Shown here piece by piece: positions 1 to 10,639 of a stretch of 64,000 bases of DNA. Both the position numbers and the translations under genes were made by a program. The notes below the pieces were generated by a model. That model was not told the origin of the DNA, searched no databases, and saw nothing but the letters and a program-made list of their open reading frames with translations. The stretch comes from Dasypus novemcinctus (Eukaryota; Chordata; Mammalia; Cingulata; Dasypodidae), in the NCBI RefSeq assembly GCF_030445035.2, contig NC_080673.1, positions 190,631,216 through 190,695,215 on the forward strand. The letters run 5' to 3'. Position 1 is the stretch's first letter; each line of letters begins with the position of its first letter.

Positions 1-365
1 CAATTTTTGTTTGTCTGGAAACGTCTTAAATTCTCCATCACAATTGAATATACTCAACTTTGCTAGGTATATTATTCTAGAATAACAATTTTTGAACTTT
101 TGGCACTTTAAATATGTCCTCCTACTGCCTACTTGTCACCGTGATTACTACTGAGAAATCAGATGTTAATCTTACTATGGATCCATTATATGTGACATGT
201 TGCTTTTTAAGATTCTGTCCTTGTCCCTGGCATTGGGCTGTTTAATCATAATGTTTCTCAGTATAGATTTATTTGGTTCATCCTATGATACATGTATTAG
301 TATGACTGATAGTATCCCATAGGTTTCTCAGACTCTGTCCATTTTTGAAATAATTCTTTTTCCTT

Positions 366-572
366 CTACTCCTCACTCTGAACAATTTCAATTGCTTTGT
401 CTTTGAGTTCACTGACGTTTTCTTCTGCCTCCTCCAATCTATTCTTGAACCCCTCTATTGAATTCTGGGTTCCAGAATTTCCATTTTGTTCTTTTTTATT
501 ATTTTTATCTGATAAGAATGTATCATTTTGTTCATATATTGTATCCCTGGTTTCTTTTAGTTCTTTGTCCAT
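366..572 (-). pseudogene. L1 ORF1 coiled-coil fragment
   Basis: A 68-codon open stretch that reads as the N-terminal coiled coil of L1 ORF1p. It is rich in Lys and Glu with heptad-like spacing (for example NRLEEAEENVSELKDKAIEI). ORF1p is the trimeric RNA-binding protein of L1 particles. The RRM and C-terminal domain expected downstream are not open here, so this is a relic, not a gene. It agrees in strand with the L1 leader at 750-2062. Confidence 0.65.
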
Positions 573-818
573 GTTTTCCTTTAGTTCATTGATCCTTTTT
601 ATGAGCGTTATTCTAAGATATTGGATTAGTAATTCCAGAGACTGTGCTTCCCCTGAATATTTTCTGATGATTTCCTTTTCCCTCTATCTGGGCCATATTT
701 TCTTGTTTCCTTGTATGTTTTGATTTTTTTGTTGTTGAGAACTAGGCATTTTGAGGATTATGTGGTGTTTACTGATTTTCTAGTTCTCTCTCTTTATAGT
801 CTGCAAGACTAGGAACAA

Positions 819-980
819 GAGGAAGGAAGGAAGGAAGGAAGGAAGGAAGGAAGGAAGGAAGGAAGGAAGGAAGGAAGGAAGGAAGGAAGGAAGGAAGGAA
901 GGAAGGAAGGAAGGAGGGAGAGAGAGAAGGAGGGAAGGAGGGAGGGAGGGAGGGAGGGAGGAAAGAAGGAAGGAGAAAAA
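819..980. repeat. (GGAA)n microsatellite with GGGA tail
   Basis: About 24 near-perfect GGAA units from 819 to 914, then a less regular GGGA/GGAG/GAAA purine stretch to about 980. It lies inside the L1 leader on the minus strand, where the purine-rich L1 DNA probably seeded it. Long open frames here (Ser-Phe-Leu-Pro repeats on the minus strand) are products of the repeat. Confidence 0.95.
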
Positions 981-2101
981 AGTAGACAGAAATAAAGAGA
1001 GAGGGGATAGGAAGAAGAAAACTAGCAAACGTACAAGACATCCACAGATTTTTTTAAAAAGGAAAAAATAATGAAGTGCATTGCTTCTCCAATTCTATTG
1101 TTGTGTACCAGTGGAAATCCAGAAGATACTACTTTTGAGACCAAAATGCAGACCAACATCCCTCCTTGTCCCTCAGGGATAACCCAGACCCAAAAATATA
1201 AAGCAAAGAAAGAAAAAAACCAACTAACCCTAAAAAGAAGAAGAAAAAGAGGTATACTGGCTCTTTATGTCCCTGCAGAACCTGGTTTAAGGCAGAAGAT
1301 GCTGCTTCTGAAAAAAACCAAGGCTAGTATCTGTGCTAAGCCCACAGGGATACAACAGCCTAATAACACAAGAACGAGAAAGAAGAAAACCAGTCAACAA
1401 AAAAATGCACTAGGTCCTTAAGTCCTGGTAGATGCTTGTGTGAGGCCAGAAGCAGCTGCAGAGAGGGCTGAAACTAAGACCACCGTCCATACTGTGCTCT
1501 CAGGGATCTTCCAGACCAGGAAATGCCTATACATAGGAGGAAAAATGAAGAAGGAGGAGGAGGAGGAGAGGAAGGGGGCGGGGGGGAGGAGAAGAAGAAA
1601 ACAGCCAAAGAAGTTGCACTAGTTCTTTATATCCAGGTGAATACCGATGAGAAGCTGAGCCAGCTGCAGCCAAAGGGCCATAACTGAGGTCAGCTTCAGT
1701 GTTGGACCACCAGGAATCTCCCAGACTGACCTTAAGTCTCAACCCCAACTTTCAGAAGAAGAGGTTTCTTCCACCAGTCCTGACCCCAACTGACACATCC
1801 AGAATCCTGGCCATATTGCTATAGCCACAGTCATTTCTGCAGACACAGCTATGGGGCTGAGGGATGGGCACTGGTAGCTGGCTTGTGCTTCCACTTACAA
1901 AAGCTGATATCCTAGCAGCCTCTTCTGGCACTCCTGCAGTTATTCTAAATGTCATTTCTCGTTCCAAGGTTACTATCTAGTTAATTCTGTGTTCTTTTTC
2001 CAACTCTTCTATTTTTCTAGTGGAGGAAACAATTCGTAAAACTTTCTACTCCATCATTTTGTGCCTGTACACCTAATGAATATGTATTGAATATCTATCA
2101 C

Positions 2102-2493
2102 TGTGGTAGATTGGGTCAAGTATCTGACAAAGATATCTTCAATTCCAAACCTCCAGTTCTGCGGGTGTGAACTCATTTGAAACTAAGATTGAGGAAGACC
2201 CTATTGAGGGTGACCCAAATTTGAGTCAGACTGTGCCTTCCTTTAGCATCACTGGAGTCCTTATAAGCAAAGAAAATTCGGACATGCAAGTAAAAGCCAC
2301 AGGAAGAGACAGATCACCATGTAATTGAGGCAGAATAGATTGTCAACAAGCCACCACCAGATCAGAAAAGGCAAGACCCTGCTGATACCTTGATATTGGA
2401 CTTCTAGCCTCCAAACTTTGAGCCATTATTTCCTATTGTGTAAGCCAACCAGTTTGTTGTATTTCACTATAGCAGCCCTGGCAAACTAAGACA
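2102..2493 (+). mobile_element. MLT1-type MaLR solo LTR
   Basis: Starts TGTGGTAGATTGGG and ends GGCAAACTAAGACA. It carries the marks of ERVL-MaLR LTRs: a 'gtccttataagc' block, 'ttggacttctagcctccaa' followed by a degenerate 'taagccaaccagtttgttgta' near the 3' end. No internal region follows, so it is a solo LTR. No convincing 5-bp target duplication remains. Confidence 0.75.
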
Positions 2494-3060
2494 ACCCTGT
2501 GTTAAATACTCTACAAGGAAATTAGAGTGAATAAGTGAGACATTTAAGTAAATAGGAAATTATAGTAAGCTAGATAATCACATGGAATTACAGAAGTTTA
2601 TTGAAAATGTCCCGGACCCAGGCTTGAGAAGAGGAAAGACAGAGAAATCAGAAGATGTAATATCGAAGCTGAAACAAATGCAATTTGGACAGGCCAAGAC
2701 AAAGAGAGTCACAGTTGAGGGAACAGTATCTTCAAGCTCCAGATCCAGAGAAAACCTGGTTGTGTTGTAAAATTCCAAGTATCTAGGCATGCATGACTGG
2801 ACTGCAGGGGAGTAGTTAGAGATAAAATTGGTGAGTTAAGCAGGGGATTGAGCATAGAGGGACTGGAAAACCATTATATAAAGTTTGGAGCTTCCTCCTC
2901 AACAACATTAACAATTTGATAAAGGGTTTTAAGGAGATAAAGAGTTTAAGCGACATGATCATGTGTGTTTTAGAGCACACTGGCTGCTGTGTTCTGTGTG
3001 AATAGGAGGGGAAGTGGTTTGGAAGCACATGGCCCATTTAAGAAGCTGCAGAGTACTCTA
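2494..3060. other. No gene; possible old LINE-like fragment
   Basis: Mostly unique AT-rich DNA. At about 2930-3040 (gacatgatcat... cactggctgctgtg) the text resembles a common ancient mammalian repeat also seen at 8700-9110, probably L2-class. No open frame looks coding. Confidence 0.4.
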
Positions 3061-3064
3061 ATCC

Positions 3065-3410
3065 CTTAGCTGCTTAAAGCCTGGTCCACAGACTAGCAGT
3101 TTTGGCATCATCTGGGAGTCTTTCAGAAATGCATAATCCCAGGTCTCACCTAGAATTACTGTTTCCAAATGTTTACCGGATCTCCCAGTGAAGTGTATGT
3201 ACATCGAAGTTGGCGATGAGCTGTACTACCTCAGCCATTCTCAAACGTGGGGGCACATTGGGATCATTTCAGAAGCTTTCACAAAATACCGATGCCTGGG
3301 TCTCACCTCCGGGATTCTGACTTAACTGCAAAACAATGTTTTTTTTTTTAAACTTGGCTGTAAATTAAACTCATCTGAAGACATTTTTAAGTTGCTGATG
3401 CCAAACTGCA
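3065..3410 (+). mobile_element. MER5-like hAT relics, two in tandem
   Basis: Two adjacent copies of non-autonomous hAT-Charlie (MER5-type) sequence. Copy one (3065-3225) has 'tggtccacagactagcag', 'catctgggagtc' and 'agaaatgcataatcccagg'. Copy two (about 3230-3330) has 'cattctcaaacgtggggg' and 'gatgcctgggtctcacctc'. A third weak echo follows at 3350-3405. They encode no transposase. Confidence 0.6.
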
Positions 3411-3894
3411 TCTGAGACCATTTTAAAGTAGACAAGATATTCTACACCAGGAAGATATTTAGAAAATTCAAAAAAACTGGCAGAACTTAGTGACTGGTTG
3501 GAAGTGAAGAGTGATAGAGAGAAGGTAAGGATTGCACCCAGATATCTGGCTTAAGAAACTGGAAAAAGGATGTTATGCTGCAATCATTCTGTGCTGATTG
3601 CAATGTGCTTCCACCACGCACTTTGAGCAGCTGCACTCTCCCATGAGATCCACATTTTTTAGCTCTGTGGCAATGGGAGAGGGCCTTTGAATATATAATA
3701 GGAAGAGTCTTTACAAAGAATCAGAATTCTGAAATGAAAAACGGATTCTCCCAATATGAGAAACATCCCTGTTCTACTTCCTGTCCAAAACAGTGAACCA
3801 TTCTCAGCAGAATTATCTCATCATTACCATAGTCATTTTGTAGATAATTAAGGGAACTGATCACACTGCACTCTGTTTCCTTGCATGATTCAAC
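3411..3894. other. Unique AT-rich DNA, no gene seen
   Basis: No open frame over about 60 codons looks coding and no repeat family is recognised. Nothing further can be supported. Confidence 0.5.
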
Positions 3895-3995
3895 CATTGG
3901 TCTATGAGCTCCTTAAGGGTACAGTGTTTTTATATTCCCAAAGCACCTGTGATGCATGGAAGGTGCTCTTTAATGCTATTTGAATGATGGCATGA
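3895..3995 (+). mobile_element. L2 3' end
   Basis: The text follows the L2 3' terminus: 'tctatgagctccttaaggg', a middle 'cccaaagcacctgtgatgc', then 'gaaggtgctctttaatgc' and 'tttgaatgatggcatgaat'. L2 is an ancient CR1-clade LINE. Short and diverged. Confidence 0.65.
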
Positions 3996-5029
3996 ATATT
4001 CAATAACTAAAATTCCATTTCCAGAAAGATATAATAAATCTTTTGATGTGGCTGGTTCAAAAATACAAATGTTTTTCTAAACGGTTTGAGTCTTGCTTTC
4101 TGTCCATAGTTTTCCATGGAAAGCTTTCAGGCAGCCACTGCCAATTAATGCTAGACACATGCATTGGTCCAAGGGGATATTATTTCTGATTAAGAATTAA
4201 CATACTTTGGCATGAAGCTGTCAATGTCAATCGGTTTAAATCAAACTGAAATGTCAAACCACTTAGCATATGGCTTATCCATATCTAATGCTGAAAGCAA
4301 GGGCAAATCAGACAAGTTCTCCTAAAGAGTAAACAATCCAAGTACACAGTGAGCTCTAGTCTTAGCTCTAGAGTCTTAAAGAGTCAAATCCATCTGAAAA
4401 TGCAAACATAAAGACTTCTACTTAAATTTTTCAATATACACCCTGTCATATATAGGTAAATCTAAATTATAAAGGAATGGTAACCTTGTCTGCCCTCTTC
4501 ACGATGCCATTCTCCCAAGACCACAACAATCCCTGGTACACAGCAAGGACTAGGTAAATATTGGTTAGACAAAGACATACAAAGAGCTATTGCCAGATCA
4601 AAAGCATCAACCCTGTCCACCACTACAGAAGCCATTAGCAGTGATGAACAGTTAAATAATCATGAACAATGAGTTGTTTGTTAATCTTCAGCAGATTTCC
4701 CATAGCTGCGCTGATGTTTGAAATATTCTATAAATATATGAAACTTATCACATGTGAAGAGCAGTAAGATTTCTCAAAGGGCAATAAGACCTGAAATTTT
4801 GATAGCAAAGAAAGGTTAGTTCAAATAAAGGAATTGGTGAGAATATTATGAATATTACATATTCAAATGAGAATCAAAAACAATACCATTAACCTGCACA
4901 TTTCTCTTGTAAAACCAAACTTCACCCAGTGCATTCACATTAGCCCTTTGGATGTTATCTTAGACATTTCAGAAACTGGCTGTTCCTAAGTAAAAGGAAT
5001 TCTGTGCAAATCAACCAGTAACTAAAGTA
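3996..5029. other. Unique DNA with possible conserved non-coding core
   Basis: No gene or clear repeat. The part at 4085-4275 is dense in AT-core binding-site-like words (several TAAT cores, 'ctgtcaatgtcaatcgg', 'aaactgaaatgtcaaa') and lacks repeat character, so it may be a conserved non-coding element. A weak MIR/L2-like 3' end is possible at 4500-4565. Confidence 0.3.
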
Positions 5030-5245
5030 GGAAGCAGCATTTATTGAGAATCTCTTATATTCCAAGCAATGTTTTAAGTTATTGATATCTATTAATTCAT
5101 TTATTAAGCACAACAATCCTATTAAATTAGTACTCTTATTATCTCTATTGAACAGCTAAACAAATTGAAGCTGGGAAAAGATAAGGAGCTTGCTTGAAGT
5201 CACAAAGCTAAGAAGTATTAGAGATTAGAATCACACTCAGGTTAA
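5030..5245 (+). mobile_element. MIR SINE
   Basis: Good match to the MIR order: 'catttattgagaatctctta', 'attccaagcaatgttttaag', 'aattcatttatta', 'cacaacaatcctatta', then 'aagctgggaaaagataagg' and 'ttgaagtcacaaagctaag'. Lies on the plus strand. Old and inactive. Confidence 0.8.
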
Positions 5246-6010
5246 AAAGAGAAGATCGTTTTAGGACAACTTAAACAACAGTTAAAGCTAGCCTAAAGTA
5301 ATCCCTGCACATGCTTAAAAGAAGATGGTTAAGTGTGAAAGGTTGAGTTGTTTATATAATCCACATCTCAGAAATGAGAGTTGCCTAAATTGTATGGCTT
5401 AAAGGCAGTTCAGTCTAGATAGGCTCTTTTGGGGACAACCAGGCTTTTATGCCTCACAAATAGCTCATACTCAATGAGCAGAAGTCTTAAGTCATTATCT
5501 CCTTATGTTTTCCCTCTACACTTTCAAAATCTGCTTTCTTCTGACTTTCCTATTTTAGGTAATATCATTCTTAACATTCAAACTTATTCAAGTTTGAAAT
5601 GAATGGAGTCATCTGAGACCACAGCCTCTAATTCACCAAACTCTCCTCTATATTCTTAGCATGCCTATAATCTGTCTTTCCTCTCTATCCCATTGCCCTG
5701 CATGTCCTTTAAAGATGGCCCTAACTGAACTTTAAAGAAGATCCTGACTAATACCTCTGCTTCCCGTTATATAACCCTTGAACCACATGCAGTTCTGCTA
5801 CTAGAACCATCTCTCTAGATTACCAAACTGATCATTCACTCTGAACAAAGCCAATCAACTGAGTGCTTTCTTTGTGCCAGTCATCGTTTCAGTGTCTAGG
5901 AATTCCATAGGAATAAGTCAGAAAATGCCCCTGCTCTCATGGATCTAACATCTAGTAGGGGGAAACAGATAATAAATAAGCAAACACATAAAGTGTTTTC
6001 AGATTGACGG
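5246..6010. other. Mostly unique DNA; L2-like part near 5855-5990
   Basis: 5246-5850 has no recognised feature. At 5855-5990 the text resembles the ancient repeat with 'tttgtgccagtcatcgtttc', 'gctctcatggatctaac', 'atctagtagggggaaacag' and 'ataataaataagcaaac', commonly classed with L2/MIR 3' ends. It ends at the MaLR LTR boundary. Confidence 0.45.
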
Positions 6011-6547
6011 TGTGACAGTTCGATGTTCTTTTATGAATCCCCAAAAGGAAAAGATTGTTTTTGAACTAATCCATTCCAGTGGGTGTGAGACCCTTTTGAT
6101 TAGACTACGTCAGTGAGATGTGACTCAGGTTAAGTCTCTACCCTTTCATCATAAAACAAATGCACACACAGGAAAAGGGAGTTCTGCCATTTTTGATCTG
6201 GCCATGTGAGAGAAAATATTCCAGGCTCACCCACAGTTGCAGAAAGGCAGAGAAGCCCCAAGAGACTGAGAGGAGGCCCATAAAGAGGTAAGCTCAATGC
6301 CTGGTTGCTCACAGCTGAACTCTAGGAGATGATAAATTGTGGAGGGGAAGGCAGAGACCTCAGAAGAGATTGGCAACCATCTTGCTTCACCATATGATAC
6401 AACCCTGAGAAGGCATCTCTGCTAATGCCTTGATTTGGACATTTCACTGCCATGGGAGTGAATGCTTTTACCTCAAATAAATCCCCTTTATAAAAACTAA
6501 CACATTTCTGATACTTTGCATCTGCAACCCTTTGGCAAACTAAGACA
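6011..6547 (+). mobile_element. 5' LTR of MaLR element
   Basis: A 537-bp LTR with TG...CA ends (TGTGACAGTT to AACTAAGACA). It is a near-copy of 8089-8627 in the same orientation. A polyadenylation word (AATAAA) sits at about 6476, close to the 3' end. It probably served as promoter of the internal region that follows directly at 6548. The two LTRs are clearly diverged, so the insertion is old. Confidence 0.9.
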
Positions 6548-8088
6548 GAAATTGGTACCAAGAGATACAGTTTGTGTTGCTTGCAATTATCAGTAATGTT
6601 GGAATGGCTTTATAAAGGGATAAAGAGTATTTTTCGGAGGAATTGTGAGATGCTTGATAGAAAATACCTCGATTGCTTTTAAGAGATTGTTGGTAGAAAA
6701 ATGGACCATAAAGTTTTTTCTGATGAGCCCTTAGAAGGAAATGAAATTATTATTGGAAACTGTAGTAAAGGCTATCTTTGTTTTAAAGTTGCAGAGAACT
6801 TGGCAAAATTGACTCCTGATGTTAGATAGAAGGCAGAATTTGAAAATGACTGGCTTGGACATTTAGCTAAGGAGATTTCCAAATTAAATGTGGAAAATGT
6901 GGTCTGGCTTCTCCTTGCAGCTTATAGCAAAATGCAAGAGGAAAGGGATAAGATGAGAACTGAATTGCTGGGCACAAATAAGTCACAAATTGGTGGTTTA
7001 GGAAATTCCAAGCTTATGGAAAACAAGCACCCAGAGGATAGTGCCCCATGTGAGGACTTAACTAAACTTGGGACTTGTAAGTCAAGTGGGAAGTGCACTT
7101 ATCCAGGAAGAACTTGAGGAAAAGTCTTACTGTCTGATGGCTTGGAGCCATGCATGAACTGCATGCAAAACTGACAAGCTATTTGCAGAACTGTATGAAT
7201 GGAACCCCCTGTCAGTCTGGACTAAAAGGACAGAAGAGAGAAATTAAAGGAGAAATCAGTTTAAGAGGAAAAGTGGAAGCTGAGGTCTAGACTTGGGACA
7301 TCTTCTAGGACCAGGAGAGGGACCTCACCTATGTGGTGGAAAACATGAATTTGCCCAGGCATTTGAAGAGGGTGGATCTTCCAGCCTATTTATTCAGGAA
7401 GAATGTGGCTGTCCCAGGCTACTGCGGGGGGGAGGGGGGGGGACATTCCCCCATGATTGGGGAGAGTTGGAGTTACCACCCCAACAGTTCTGAGGGACTA
7501 AGGTCTGTATGCCAGAAATTAGAGGAAATTGCCACCACCCCACTGTACTAAGGGGGGTTGAGACTGTCCCCCAGAGATTGGGCTAAGTGTGACTGTCACC
7601 CCAATATTCCTGGAAGGTGACGTCTAGAGTTCAGCCACTTGCTTGAGGAAAGCGGAATCAAGAATATGGTCACTGGGCAAGCCCTTGGAATGGGTGGGCT
7701 CCCATGAGGCTCCAAGAAGACATCATTCTAAGGATGACTCTTGGACTTTGAAATTTAATGGAGTATGCCCTGCAGGTTTTCAGAATTGTTGGGGACCCAT
7801 GATTACTGTTTCCCTTCCAATTTCTCCCTATGATACTACAAATGTTTAGCTCATGTCTGCCCCTCCTTTGTATATTTAATGCAGATAACTTGTTTTCTAA
7901 GTTTCACAGGTCTACAGTCAGAAGGGAATTTCTACCCCAGGACAAACCACATGCCTATAACTATTATAAATGAGATTTTGTACTTAGCATTGCTCCTGAA
8001 ATGATTTAATATTTTTGAAACATTGTGATGTAATGAATGTATTCTGCATATGGAAGAAGCATGTCTTTTTGGGATTCAAAGGGTGAAG
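6548..8088 (+). mobile_element. MaLR internal region
   Basis: Begins at the LTR edge with 'gaaattggtaccaagag', the MaLR primer-site neighbourhood, and continues with text typical of THE1/MST/MLT internals ('tgagatgcttgatagaaaa', 'gattgttggtagaaaaatgg', 'tgatgagcccttagaagg'). About 1.5 kb. MaLR internals are non-autonomous remnants; the short frames at 6890-7117 and 7293-7551 are not gag or pol that I can recognise. A G-rich stretch lies at 7424-7442. Ends where the second LTR starts. Confidence 0.85.
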
Positions 8089-8627
8089 TGTGACAGGTTG
8101 AAGTTCTTTTATGAATCCCCCAAAGAAAAAGATTATGTTTTTAAACTAATCCATTACTGTGGATGTGAGACCCTTTCAAATATACTACATCAGTGAGGCA
8201 TGACTTAAGTTGAGTCTTTGCCCTCTTACCGTTTCTGATATAAATGGGCACAAGGAAAAGGGAGGTTCTCCATATTTGCTCTGGCCATGTGAGAGAAAGG
8301 ACTCCAAGCTTGCCCACAGTTGCAGAAAGGCAAAGAAGCCACAAGAGACTTAGGAGGCCTGGAAAGAGACAAGCTGCTCTGTGACTGGTTACCCACAGCT
8401 GAGCTCCAGGAGACAGTACATTCTGGAGAGGACAGTAGAGACCTTAGCAGAGATGGTGGCCATTTGCTTCACCAGGTGGCAGGAAGCTAAGGAAGCATCT
8501 CTGCTGATGCCTTGATGTCTAAATTTCATGACCATGAAACTATAAGCTTTCACCCCAAATAAATCCTTTATAAAAGTCAACATATTTCTGGTACTTTGCA
8601 TTGGCAGCCCTTTGGCAAGCTAAGACA
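8089..8627 (+). mobile_element. 3' LTR of MaLR element
   Basis: Starts TGTGACAGGTTGAAG and ends GCAAGCTAAGACA. Collinear with the LTR at 6011-6547 along its whole length, with many substitutions and small indels. Flanking 5-mers on the two outer sides do not match clearly, which may reflect decay. Together the three parts form a structurally complete MaLR. Confidence 0.9.
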
Positions 8628-8639
8628 GCAAATATTATG

Positions 8640-9125
8640 AGGAAAGGAAAATACGGTAAATAGGAGAAAATGGCTGATAACTTACTTTCAGTGGTATGGT
8701 TCATGGATTTCTCAGAGACAGTATAATTTGGACTGAGACCTGCATTTCAGGAATGAGCAGGTACCTGAAGATTTAGTGGGAAGGAACCCCAGCATTAGGA
8801 AGAGCAGGTGCAAATTCCTGAACTTGGAGTTCCAGGAGAAGAAAGAGGGCGGGGAGAATTGTACAAGATAAAAACCTGACAGGAAAGTGGGCAGGGCCTT
8901 GTGGACCATGGTAAAGAAGTGAGATAATATTCTAAGTATAGTGGAGAAGCATTGGATAGCTTTAAGCATGGTGATTGATCTGATCTACATTTTTAGAAGA
9001 CCGGTCTGACTACTTTTTGAAGATTATGGAGTGGCAAGAGTGGCAGCAGGGAGATCAGCAAGGAAGCTCCTCAGTGGCCTAACCAAGAGGTGATGGTCAT
9101 TTGAACTTGGGTAGAAGCCATGGAG
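8640..9125. mobile_element. Ancient L2-class-like repeat
   Basis: Reads 'cttgtggaccatggtaa', 'gtgagataatattctaag', 'gagaagcattggatagc', 'ttaagcatggtgattgatctga', 'ggtctgactactttttg' and 'gagtggcaagagtggcagc'. This matches an old mammalian repeat pattern (bird's-eye L2/X-LINE type). The class is not certain. No coding frame. Confidence 0.45.
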
Positions 9126-9389
9126 AAAGATTGTGCCCTCAACCCAACAATATTTCCCTTCTCGATGCAGAATAAAATTCCAACTCAGATTCCTAGATAA
9201 GGCTTTTAGGATTAGGCACCTGTTCATTTTCTCTGAGTTATTTTCTGTTACTTCTCTACATCTATTTTCATTTACCTGCCATTGTCTCAATACATCATGC
9301 CTTTGTAGCTGTTATAATGCTCTGTTCCCACCTCTTGGCCTGATATACCCTCTCTTCTGTCAACATTCTAGTACTGTATCACTTCCTTT
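9126..9389. other. No gene; run into poly-T
   Basis: Unassigned sequence. It ends in T-rich DNA at 9388-9430 that belongs to the minus-strand L1 tail that follows. Confidence 0.4.
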
Positions 9390-9776
9390 TTTTTTTTTTA
9401 ATTATTTATTTATTATTTTTTTTAAATTACATTAAAAAAAAATATGAGGTCCCATTCAACCCCACCGCCCCCGCCCCCCACTCCCCCCACAGCAACACTC
9501 TCTCCCATCATCATGACACATCCATTGCACCTGGTAAGTTCATCTCTGAGCATCACTGCACCCCATAGTCAGTGGTCCACATCATAGCCCAGACTCTCTC
9601 ACGTTCCATCCAGTGGGCCCTGGGGGGATCTACAATGTCCCGTAATTGTCCGTGAAGCACTATCCAGGACAACTCCACGTCCCGAAAACGCCCCCACATC
9701 TCATCTCCTCCTCCCGTTCCCCACACCCAGCAGCCACCATGGCCACCCTTCCCACACCCATTCCACATTTTCTCTG
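9390..9776 (-). mobile_element. Young L1 3' end, 5'-truncated
   Basis: The complement of this stretch matches the 3' ends of the L1 copies at 20228-20580, 47890-48240 and 57385-57740, including the 'tgtggcattggtgtggg' block, the purine/G-rich tract and the poly(A) end (plus-strand T-rich at 9388-9435). Only about 385 bp of 3'UTR is present. It lacks the 70-bp block seen in the copy at 47811-47880. Similarity between copies is high, so it is one of the younger insertions. Confidence 0.9.
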
Positions 9777-9929
9777 TCCTTTAATGGACAAAAATCATTC
9801 CATCCTCTAGCACTGCCACACTACTTTGTAAATAAGGGTGCAAATCTTTTCTATCTTGAAATATTGCTAGCAGGGATTACTGATCGTTTTTGTCCTCTTA
9901 TTATCATCTTCTTTGAGCTAGCATACCGT
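9777..9929. other. Unassigned
   Basis: Short AT-rich spacer without a recognised feature. Confidence 0.4.
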
Positions 9930-10391
9930 TTGGGATGGAATCATGTCTCACACAAAAGAACATGTTCAGGTCCCAACTCCTGGTTCTATGGGTGTGAACT
10001 AATTTGTAAATAGGACCATGGAAGATGTTATTAGTTAGGTATGCGCAAACTGAATGAGGGTTGGCCTTAATCCAATATGGCTTAATGACAGCAAAGGAAA
10101 TTAGAGATGGGGAAGAAGCCACTGGGAGCCTGAAAAAGCTGGAAGTCAACAGAACCCAGAAGATAAAGGAGGGGATGCTGCCATGTGCATTGCAATATAT
10201 GGAAAAGCCAAGAACCAAGGATTGCTGACAGCCAGCCCCAGAATGCCAGTCTTCAGGAAGAACAGACCACCTTTTTGAAGTCTCAATTTTGGACTTTTCC
10301 TAGCCTCAAAACTGTGAGCCATTTAATTCCTATTGTTTAAGCCAACCCATTGTATGGTATTTGTTTTAGTACCCAGGAAACTAAAAGATAC
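9930..10391 (+). mobile_element. MLT1-type MaLR solo LTR
   Basis: Collinear with MaLR LTR text: 'tgggatggaatcatgtctca', 'aacatgttcaggtccca', 'ccttaatccaatatggc', 'gaaattagagatggg', 'ctgccatgtgcattg', 'caagaaccaaggattgctg' and the 3' end 'taagccaacccattgtatgg ... aggaaactaaaag'. Plus strand, diverged. No interior. Confidence 0.8.
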
Positions 10392-10639
10392 ATGTTCTCC
10401 AAATTTTCAAAAATGAAGATTATTCAATTTCAGTGACAGAATCCTCATATCTTTTGCTGTCCAGAGCATGGAATCAGAGCAATTAGATGTGACGAAATTT
10501 TACTCATATTTTGAGTACTATAAAAATAGTAGGTATTGGCCTTTTATTCAAACGCAAAGTCAATATTTGCTCAGAGTAGAAATTTTTAAAACACAGAGAA
10601 ATATAAAATAGAAGTTAGGATCATCTCTAAATTACATCT
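10392..10639. other. Unassigned AT-rich DNA
   Basis: No feature recognised. Confidence 0.35.

Larger units (their letters stand above)
1..2062 (-). mobile_element. LINE-1, 5'UTR and start of ORF1
   Basis: Minus-strand L1 whose 5' end lies near 2062: the plus strand there reads ctactccatcatttt, the complement of the usual L1 start (GATGG-GGAGTAG). The 5'UTR (about 2062 to 750) contains three to four diverged repeats of roughly 160-210 bp, recognised by anchors at 1171, 1341, 1498 and 1708 and again at 1258, 1410 and 1618. ORF1 sequence follows down to 1 and runs off the window. A (GGAA)n tract interrupts the leader. Assigned by recognition of L1 leader and ORF1 text; the subfamily is not known. 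The element is decayed. Confidence 0.75.

Noticed and set aside
769..1041. Open frames rich in Ser-Phe-Leu-Pro
   Set aside because: Translation of the (GGAA)n tract.
7293..7551. Gag-like frame in the MaLR interior
   Set aside because: No recognisable gag motifs; MaLR interiors are usually non-coding remnants.
6011..8627. Tandem duplication of a host segment
   Set aside because: TG...CA ends, MaLR internal text and LTR features favour a retroelement with two LTRs.
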